Shown: positions 8,239 through 14,228 of the stretch, one piece after another
Layout: each line of letters starts with the position of its first letter
How positions within the stretch are numbered: position 1 is the first letter of the stretch
Source of the DNA: Chloroflexota bacterium
GTDB taxonomy: Bacteria > Chloroflexota > JAHJIN01
Length of the DNA stretch: 40,720 nt
Direction of reading: 5' to 3'
Assembly (NCBI GenBank): GCA_018823415.1
Contig: JAHJIN010000122.1
Coordinates: forward strand, 1 to 40,720
Notes under the pieces: model-generated
What the model saw: the letters and a program-made list of their open reading frames with translations, nothing else
What the model was told of the DNA's origin: nothing
Databases searched by the model: none
Program-made: the position numbers and the translations under genes

Positions 8239-10566
8239 GTGGCTAATCGCGGTATGGTGAGAATAGGGTGGGTTGGGTTGGCGTTGGGCGCGCTATTGTT
8301 GGGGGCGTGTCAGCCTGGTCCCACGATGACACCTGCTGTGACTGTGGATTTGCCCACGGCAGTTCCTACCAGCCGGTCCTTGCCCACTGCTACCCCTGCC
8401 CCCACACTGACCCCGGTACCCCCCTCGCCCACTCCCACTGTCGAGCCGCGCCCGCTGGTGGAGCGCATCTCGGAAGAGGCCCTGTTCGAGACCTTGCGCG
8501 ACCTGGCAGAGATCCGGTCCTATCGGGGCTGGCGGAGCGCCGGTTCCCCCGGCGAGACTGAGGCCCTGGACTATTTGACACGCCGGCTGGCCGAGATGCC
8601 CCGGCTCCAGGATATGGGCCTGACGGTGGCCCGCGAGGCCGTGCCCATCTATCTCGCTAACCTCGTTCACGACGTGCGCCTGGTGCTACACGTGGGTGAC
8701 CGCGACGTGGCGGTGCCGGCCCAGGCTCCCTGGGGCCACATCGACAATGCCGCGCGCGCCGCCCAGTTTGACACCGACGGGCGCGTGGGTGACGTCCAGC
8801 CCGATCCCCTCACTGCCAGCGGGCCGGCTCGGGCCATCCTCACGGTCGATGACCTGGCGGCCCGGGGCGATGTGAGCGGGCAGGTGCTCCTGGTGAACTA
8901 TGTTCTGGTGGATCAGGTCATCTGCGGGTCGGACACGGCCCGGGAGCGAGCGATGGCGCTACGGAACGCCCGGCCGGCTGCCATCGTCCTGGTCACGACC
9001 TATGGCGAGCAAGCAGGGCAGAGCACCGGCCTGTACGCGTTGGACCGGCCGGCGCTCACCCAGGTGGACGCGGCCCGGGTGCCGGTGGTCACGGTGCGCC
9101 TGGAAGACCTGGCAGAACTGGGCGTGGCGTCGCTGGCCGACCTGGCGCAGGTGCGGTCGGCCCAGTTGACTGTGGACGTGGATATTGTGAGCCCGGGCGC
9201 GTCGGCCAACCTGGTGGCTCGCGTGCCCGGCCAGGACGAAGCCTCTGGCGAGGCCCGGGCCATCATCCTGGGAGCGCACATTGACAGCGCCAACACCCCC
9301 GGCGCGCTGGACGACGGCAGTGGCGCGGCGGTGCTGCTGGAAGTGGCGCGGACTTTGAACGAGGGCGCCACACCGCCGCCGGTCACCGTCTACCTGCTCT
9401 GGTTTGGGTCGGAAGAGTTGGGATTGTACGGCTCGCTGGCCTGGGCCAATGCTCATCCCACCATCACCCACAGCGCCCTGGCCGCCATTACCTTTGACAG
9501 CCTGGCACATCCCCCGGCCGGCCTCACGCCCACGCTCAAGCTGTCGTATTGGTCCGACGGGCTGGCGACCCGGCGTTCGGCGGTGCCGGCCGCGCTGGCC
9601 GACGCGGCCCAGGACGCCGGGTTTGACGTGCACACCCTGCCCAGCCGCAGCATCATCTCGGACTATGCGGCGTTGGCCGCGTTCGGGGGGCCGTGCCTGA
9701 ACGTGGCCTTTGAGCCCGATACCGGCGACGAGTCGGCCCTGGGGGTGCAGTATGCCGGCCGCCTGCATTGCCCCTATGATGATCTGGATCTGGCCCGGCT
9801 TGAAGCCCGGGGCCTGACGGACATGGCCCGGCTGGCTGCCCTGGCCGTGAGCGACCTGCCACGTGACCTGCCGGCCGACGATGGACAGTTTCCCACGCCC
9901 GGCCGCCGGGCCGTGTTTGTGGGCAGCCACACCGAAGCCGCACACATGATGCCGGCCGGGTCGCCGGAGCTGGGCCGGTTGCTGGCGGCCCACGGCTATG
10001 CGATAGACACGATCCCGTATGGCACGCCGGTCACGGCGGAGGCGGTGCGGGGCGCGGCGCTGGTCGTCGTCATGCCCACCATCGACTATGGCGAGGCCGA
10101 GGGGACCGTGAGTTGGGCGCCGGCCGAGGTCGCAGCGCTGGAAGGCTATGTGCGGGCCGGGGGCCGGCTGGTGATCACCAACAGCGCGCGCCGGCTCAAA
10201 TACCGCAACTGGCGCATGGAAGCCAACGAGGATACCACCGCCATGAACGCCCTGGCCGGCATGTTCGGGGTGCGTTTTGGCGGTGCCGGCATTGACGCGT
10301 CGGCCGCGCAGGTGGTGAGCGATGACCCGCTGGTGGCGGACCTGGATTCGCTGCCGCTGACCGCCGAGAACGCGGTGCCGTTTACGCTGGATTCTGGTGC
10401 GACCGTGTTAGCTCGGGCCGGCGGGTCGCCGGTGGTGGCGCTGGTGAAGATGGGGGCCGGCCAGGTGCTCGTGCTGGGCGACATGGGGCTGCTGGGCTCG
10501 CGGCTCGACCAGGCGTACCATCCCTTCTGGGAGCGGCTTGCGCAGTGGGGCGTGGCGGCGCGGTGA
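8239..10566 (+). CDS. M28 family metallopeptidase lipoprotein with C-terminal GATase-like domain
   Basis: A secreted, membrane-anchored zinc aminopeptidase-like protein. The start is taken as GTG 8239 (775 aa) because AGGAGG lies 9 nt upstream. ATG 8221 lies at or before the predicted transcription start. ATG 8254 is a possible later start. A lipoprotein signal ends LLGAC with lipid-bearing C24. A Thr/Pro-rich linker of about 40 residues follows. A PA-type domain interrupts the first half. Catalytic residues are H347 in AHIDS, the D358-D359 pair in DDGSG, SEELGLYGS (Glu base and ligand), FDS and a late His in RLHCPYDD. The final ~200 residues (VFVGSHTEAA, VRAGGRLVITN) resemble the DUF4350/GATase1-like domain. 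It may process exported peptides. The target is unknown. Confidence 0.9.
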   Translation: MANRGMVRIGWVGLALGALLLGACQPGPTMTPAVTVDLPTAVPTSRSLPTATPAPTLTPVPPSPTPTVEPRPLVERISEEALFETLRDLAEIRSYRGWRSAGSPGETEALDYLTRRLAEMPRLQDMGLTVAREAVPIYLANLVHDVRLVLHVGDRDVAVPAQAPWGHIDNAARAAQFDTDGRVGDVQPDPLTASGPARAILTVDDLAARGDVSGQVLLVNYVLVDQVICGSDTARERAMALRNARPAAIVLVTTYGEQAGQSTGLYALDRPALTQVDAARVPVVTVRLEDLAELGVASLADLAQVRSAQLTVDVDIVSPGASANLVARVPGQDEASGEARAIILGAHIDSANTPGALDDGSGAAVLLEVARTLNEGATPPPVTVYLLWFGSEELGLYGSLAWANAHPTITHSALAAITFDSLAHPPAGLTPTLKLSYWSDGLATRRSAVPAALADAAQDAGFDVHTLPSRSIISDYAALAAFGGPCLNVAFEPDTGDESALGVQYAGRLHCPYDDLDLARLEARGLTDMARLAALAVSDLPRDLPADDGQFPTPGRRAVFVGSHTEAAHMMPAGSPELGRLLAAHGYAIDTIPYGTPVTAEAVRGAALVVVMPTIDYGEAEGTVSWAPAEVAALEGYVRAGGRLVITNSARRLKYRNWRMEANEDTTAMNALAGMFGVRFGGAGIDASAAQVVSDDPLVADLDSLPLTAENAVPFTLDSGATVLARAGGSPVVALVKMGAGQVLVLGDMGLLGSRLDQAYHPFWERLAQWGVAAR

Positions 10567-10574
10567 GCAAAAAG

Positions 10575-10603
10575 TTGACAGCTAATAGGCGCAATAGTAT
10601 AAT
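10575..10603 (+). promoter_or_regulatory. Perfect consensus promoter of the ATPase-AbrB/PIN/CXC cassette
   Basis: TTGACA (10575-10580), 17-nt spacer, TATAAT (10598-10603), a full match to the housekeeping sigma-factor consensus. Transcription should begin near 10610. It is the strongest promoter seen in the window. Such strong cores are often held down by a repressor, which fits the AbrB domain encoded by the first gene. Confidence 0.85.
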
Positions 10604-10618
10604 CCAGATGCGTCCGAG

Positions 10619-10633
10619 CATAGTTGTTCTATG
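10619..10633 (+). promoter_or_regulatory. Candidate operator: inverted repeat CATAG-N5-CTATG
   Basis: A perfect 5-bp inverted repeat with a 5-nt centre lies just after the predicted transcription start and touches the ribosome-binding site (GGAGAG, 10633-10638). Its position suits autorepression by the AbrB domain of the downstream ATPase. Short repeats arise by chance, so this is tentative. Confidence 0.35.
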
Positions 10634-10645
10634 GAGAGTGCAAAA

Positions 10646-11989
10646 ATGGCATTGAGAAACACGGACGAGCCGGTGTTCCTGCAGCAATTCGAGGTCAAGG
10701 GATACAAAAACCTGGCCCACCAGGTCACGTTTGGCCCGCTGGGCCGGATCAACGTGATCCACGGCGAGAACAACGTGGGCAAGTCGAATCTGCTGGAGGC
10801 CTTGGATCTGTTTTTCAAGTTGCTGGGTCATGAAAAAACACTACCCAAGGACTCGCAGAGAATTCCGTCTGGAGATTTTCAGAACGATGTTGGTTACTCG
10901 GTTACTGATATATTCAACTTTCTGGAACCACTGCCAATTGAATTGATGGGGCATTTTTTCGTCTCGCCTGCGCGACTGCGAGAATCTGGTATCGAATTAT
11001 CTTTAGAGGCTGAGCAAGTTTCGGTAGGGATTACACTTAAGCATACTCGAGATGCTGTGGAATACCGGATCAGTCGATTTCGTCCTACCAAAGGTGGTAA
11101 AGACTGGCGCGGCCTTAATTTTGCGAACGAACTTCTCAAATTTCTAGCTCGAGTTTCTATGCCTCAAACTAGACGTGTCAGTGATCGTTTTGTCCTAGTC
11201 AAGCTGCACCGCCGGACAAGATTGGTCGACACAGCTAGACCTACACTGCAAGTAGTACCACAGGGATTACGAGAGGTACTATTCGATATACGCCAGTCCA
11301 AGGCCGCCGCCGAGGCTCGGCGTTGGGACCTGTTCGTCCAGGCCATGTCGCGTTTTGCCCCCATCCTCGGCCCCGGGCAATTCGATACGGCCTTTGACCG
11401 GGAGAGCGGGCACGCGGACCTGGTCTTTGATAGCGGAGACGTGCGCGTGCCGGTGGATTTGCTGGGTTCCGGCGTGCAGCAGATCGTGGCTCTGTTGGGC
11501 CAATTGCTGATGACGTCGGCCACGTTGGTCGGCATCGAGGAGCCAGAGCTGAACTTGCGTTACACGCTCCAGAAGCAACTCTTGGCCGCGTTTCAGGACA
11601 TTGTCAACAGCGAGTATGGCCCGGAGCAGTTGTTCCTCACCAGCCATTCGCCGGCGTTCGAGGCGGAAGGGCACTTCTTTGCGATGGAGATGCAAGACGG
11701 CGCGCCGGCCCTGCGCCGGGTTCCGCGTGCCCGGGCACGCGAGTACACTGGCACGCGGGACGAAGAGGATTTATACCCGCAGATGCACGCCAGGCAGCCG
11801 GAACCGACCTGCTATGTCTCCAGTGAAGGGCTGGTTCGGCTGCCGGATGACGTGCGCCAAAAGCTGCACCTGGAACAGGGCGGCGGTGTGAGTTTGATTC
11901 CCAACAAGCAGACCGGCCGATACGAGCTATGGACCACGGACGAGGTGGAGGACCGGCTGGTGGGAGCAGAGGCCGATGACGCCGGATGA
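10646..11989 (+). CDS. AAA (SMC/OLD-like) ATPase fused to a C-terminal SpoVT/AbrB domain
   Basis: 447 aa from ATG 10646, chosen because GGAGAG lies 7 nt upstream. An in-frame ATG at 10631 would add 5 residues. An N-terminal FEVKGYKNL strand leads to Walker A GENNVGKS (40-47). An ABC-type signature LLGSGVQQ (272-279), Walker B VGIEEPE with E298/E299, and a switch histidine H334 in TSHSP complete an AAA_15/AAA_21 ATPase of the RecF/OLD class. Residues about 388-435 form an AbrB swapped-hairpin domain (YVSSEGLVRLPDDVRQKLHL, then GGGVSLIP), the DNA-binding module of VapB- and AbrB-type antitoxins. The stop overlaps the PIN gene by 14 nt. Residues about 61-215 are encoded by AT-richer DNA than the rest. 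No nuclease or TOPRIM domain is in this protein. The architecture is clear and the function is inferred. Confidence 0.88.
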   Translation: MALRNTDEPVFLQQFEVKGYKNLAHQVTFGPLGRINVIHGENNVGKSNLLEALDLFFKLLGHEKTLPKDSQRIPSGDFQNDVGYSVTDIFNFLEPLPIELMGHFFVSPARLRESGIELSLEAEQVSVGITLKHTRDAVEYRISRFRPTKGGKDWRGLNFANELLKFLARVSMPQTRRVSDRFVLVKLHRRTRLVDTARPTLQVVPQGLREVLFDIRQSKAAAEARRWDLFVQAMSRFAPILGPGQFDTAFDRESGHADLVFDSGDVRVPVDLLGSGVQQIVALLGQLLMTSATLVGIEEPELNLRYTLQKQLLAAFQDIVNSEYGPEQLFLTSHSPAFEAEGHFFAMEMQDGAPALRRVPRARAREYTGTRDEEDLYPQMHARQPEPTCYVSSEGLVRLPDDVRQKLHLEQGGGVSLIPNKQTGRYELWTTDEVEDRLVGAEADDAG

Positions 11990-12599
11990 GGTCTATCAAC
12001 TCCTGGTGACCGATGACGTGACATTGGCCTTTGACACCAGCGCGACAGTCCAGCGCGGGTTTCTGGCCCTATGTGATCTGGCAAACCGGGTGAACGAGCG
12101 GCGTAAAGCACTGCACCAGCCGACCCGAATTGAGTTGTGCGTGCCAGCCGCAGCCCACACTGAGCGCTTGTTCGATCTGTGCCAACAGCATGGTGACGTT
12201 TACGATGTCGAGTTCGTGCGGACCGTGTTGGAGCAACGCGGCGTCCAGGTTCCCAGTTATACGGTGGAGGATGCGGAGCATTGCGCCGGGTTGCTGTATC
12301 AGCGTTTTCAGACAGGCCAGGAATGGCATGCCTTCAAGAAACGTCGCTGCCTGGAATGCGCGGGTTTGGATTCACAATATCATCACCTGGCCCAAGGCAC
12401 TGGACAACGGTGCGGCGCTCCTGTTGACTGGCTGATCATATCGCAGGCCCATCGCCAGGGTATGTTGCTGGTGATGGATGACCAAGGGCGTAGTGGTGAG
12501 TTCGAACACATCGAGCGCAAGGTGCGTTATAGTGATGTGCGTGGCGCGTTGGAACAGATCTACGCTGAACTGTCACGACAGTTAGTGGCTGCTGGATGA
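11976..12599 (+). CDS. PIN-domain nuclease (VapC-like toxin/effector candidate)
   Basis: 207 aa, beginning inside the 3' end of the ATPase gene (14-nt overlap), so translation is probably coupled. Four acidic positions fit a PIN metal site: D20 in AFDTSA, E63 in VPAAAHTER, D151 in VDWLIISQA and D168/D169 in VMDDQG. PIN proteins are Mg-dependent RNases, and many VapC toxins cut tRNA or rRNA. The protein is longer than a typical VapC (about 130-150 aa). Residues 110-148 form an extra segment with CLEC (125-128) and C146, possibly a metal-binding insertion. VapC genes usually follow an antitoxin carrying an AbrB or similar domain. Here the AbrB domain ends the preceding ATPase. PIN assignment rests on motif order, with moderate certainty. 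Confidence 0.7.
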   Translation: MTPDEVYQLLVTDDVTLAFDTSATVQRGFLALCDLANRVNERRKALHQPTRIELCVPAAAHTERLFDLCQQHGDVYDVEFVRTVLEQRGVQVPSYTVEDAEHCAGLLYQRFQTGQEWHAFKKRRCLECAGLDSQYHHLAQGTGQRCGAPVDWLIISQAHRQGMLLVMDDQGRSGEFEHIERKVRYSDVRGALEQIYAELSRQLVAAG

Positions 12600-12608
12600 G
12601 GTGGGGCA

Positions 12609-13085
12609 ATGATCAAAGAAGAACACTGCAACTGCAAGGCCGGCTGTGAGAATAGGCGCTGCGTCTGTCTCAGGAACAACGAGCCCTGTGACGAGCATTG
12701 CGGCTGTACTGACTGCCGCAATCCACTGAATGACGTGGATGTGGACAGCCTGTCCCTGTGCGCTATCCAGAACATCGAGAAGGTCAAAGCCCTCTCGGGT
12801 GAAGACCTGGCAGTGGCCTACGAAATGCCCTGTGGGCACGGGAGCGTGCCGCTCGGAGATTTGCTCAAAGCGTATGCTTGTCAAGACTGCAAGGGCGAGG
12901 TATATTGGTACTCCTTTTGTTGGGACAGCGTGGTACAGGATAGTTGTACCTGGCATTGCGAGATATGCAATCAGTGCCGAGATTGGCGCGAGTGGCACTG
13001 CGAGAATTGCAACAAGTGCACCTATGGCGTCACGCTACCCTGCGAATACTGTGGCACCCCTGGTCCCTACGCTGATTTTTTCTGA
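12609..13085 (+). CDS. Cysteine-rich protein with N-terminal CXC (tesmin/TSO1-like) domain and zinc-ribbon repeats
   Basis: 158 aa with 23 cysteines, starting 9 nt after the PIN gene. Residues 7-38 read C-x-C-x3-C-x4-C-x-C-x6-C-x3-C-x-C-x2-C-x-N, almost exactly the CXC/CRC pattern of eukaryotic tesmin, TSO1 and LIN54 proteins, which bind DNA through a zinc-cysteine cluster. The DNA-contacting tyrosine of LIN54 is arginine here (R17). The second half has MPCGHG, CQDC (91-94) and a tandem pair WHCEICNQC (115-123) and WHCENCNKC (129-137), then CEYC (145-148), like rubredoxin-type or CHY-finger knuckles. A role as DNA/RNA binder or zinc store in the cassette is possible. A metallothionein-like role is the alternative. 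Function unknown. Confidence 0.75.
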   Translation: MIKEEHCNCKAGCENRRCVCLRNNEPCDEHCGCTDCRNPLNDVDVDSLSLCAIQNIEKVKALSGEDLAVAYEMPCGHGSVPLGDLLKAYACQDCKGEVYWYSFCWDSVVQDSCTWHCEICNQCRDWREWHCENCNKCTYGVTLPCEYCGTPGPYADFF

Positions 13086-13091
13086 GGATAC

Positions 13092-14213
13092 ATGATCGAA
13101 ACGCTGAACGGGCGGCCGGTTGGGGCCGCCCCTGTTGTTCGCAACCGCATCGCCGTGGCCTTGAGCGGCGGGGTAGACAGCAGCGTGGTAGCCGCGTTGC
13201 TGGTGGAGGCCGGCCACGAGGTTATCGGCGTGATGATGCGCCTCTGGGCGTCCTACGGCGCGGACGCGGCCGCCAACCGTTGCTGCACGCCCGAGGCCGT
13301 CGAGGTGTCAAGCCAGGTCTGCGCCATGTTGAACATCCCGTTCCACGTGGTAGATTTTCAAGAGCCGTTTCGCCGGGCCGTGGTGGAGCCGTTCTGCGCC
13401 GAATACGCCGCCGGCCGTACTCCCAACCCCTGCGTGGTCTGCAACCGCACCATCAAGTTCGACGCGCTGCTCCGGTGGGCGTTCGATGCCGGGGCTGACC
13501 ACTTGGCTACCGGCCACTATGCCCGCGTGACCTGGGATGGCGAGCACTACCATCTCTGGCGCGGCGTCGATAAGGCCAAGGACCAGAGCTACATGCTCCA
13601 CCGGCTGGGCCAGCGCGAGTTGCCCCATGTGATATTCCCGCTGGGCGAGTGGACCAAGCCCCAGGTGCGCGAGATGGCCCGCCAACGCGGGTTACCGGCC
13701 GCCGACCGGCCCGAGAGCCAGGAGATTTGCTTCGTGCCCGGGCGTGATTACCGCGATTTTCTTCGTGAGCAGACGCCAGATGCCTTTCGCCCCGGCCCCA
13801 TCGTGCATCTGGACGGCCGGGTGCTGGGCCAGCACGCCGGCCTGCCGGCCTACACGGTGGGCCAGCGCGGCGGCCTGGGCATCGCCTGGGCACACCCGCT
13901 ATACGTGGTGCGGCTGGACCCGGCGCGCAACGCCCTCGTCGTGGGGCCAGACGCGGCCCTGTGGCAGCGCGAGGTGTGGGTCAGCGACGTGTCGTATGTG
14001 GCCGGCGAACCACTCCTCGGCCCGGTCCGGGTGACAGCCAAGGTGCGCTATCTGGCCCCGGCGGCACCGGCCCGGTTGGAGCCGCTGACCGACGCCGAGG
14101 CCCGATTGACCTTTGACGAGCCCCAGCGCGCCATCACCCCCGGCCAGGCTGCCGTGTTCTATGACGGGGACGAGGTGCTGGGCGGCGGCATCATCACTGT
14201 TCACAAAGAGTAG
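13092..14213 (+). CDS. mnmA: tRNA-specific 2-thiouridylase MnmA
   Basis: 373 aa. It thiolates U34 of tRNA-Lys, -Glu and -Gln in the cytosol, taking sulfur from a relay protein. The PP-loop ATP-binding motif is ALSGGVDSS near residue 24. The catalytic cysteines are in NPCVVCN (about 113-119) and SQEICFVPG (about 210). TGHYAR, KDQSYML and the C-terminal PRVTAKVRY-like domain are also typical. It starts 6 nt after the CXC gene, with GAGGA upstream and no visible promoter of its own, so it appears to ride on the cassette promoter. It is a housekeeping gene and need not belong functionally with the cassette. Confidence 0.97.
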   Translation: MIETLNGRPVGAAPVVRNRIAVALSGGVDSSVVAALLVEAGHEVIGVMMRLWASYGADAAANRCCTPEAVEVSSQVCAMLNIPFHVVDFQEPFRRAVVEPFCAEYAAGRTPNPCVVCNRTIKFDALLRWAFDAGADHLATGHYARVTWDGEHYHLWRGVDKAKDQSYMLHRLGQRELPHVIFPLGEWTKPQVREMARQRGLPAADRPESQEICFVPGRDYRDFLREQTPDAFRPGPIVHLDGRVLGQHAGLPAYTVGQRGGLGIAWAHPLYVVRLDPARNALVVGPDAALWQREVWVSDVSYVAGEPLLGPVRVTAKVRYLAPAAPARLEPLTDAEARLTFDEPQRAITPGQAAVFYDGDEVLGGGIITVHKE

Positions 14214-14228
14214 CCAGGGAGACAAGCC

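Noticed and set aside
12609-13085. Reading the cysteine-rich protein simply as a bacterial metallothionein
   Set aside because: Metallothioneins are much shorter and lack the regular CXC spacing and the tandem WHCExCNxC knuckles. Kept as an alternative, not as the call.
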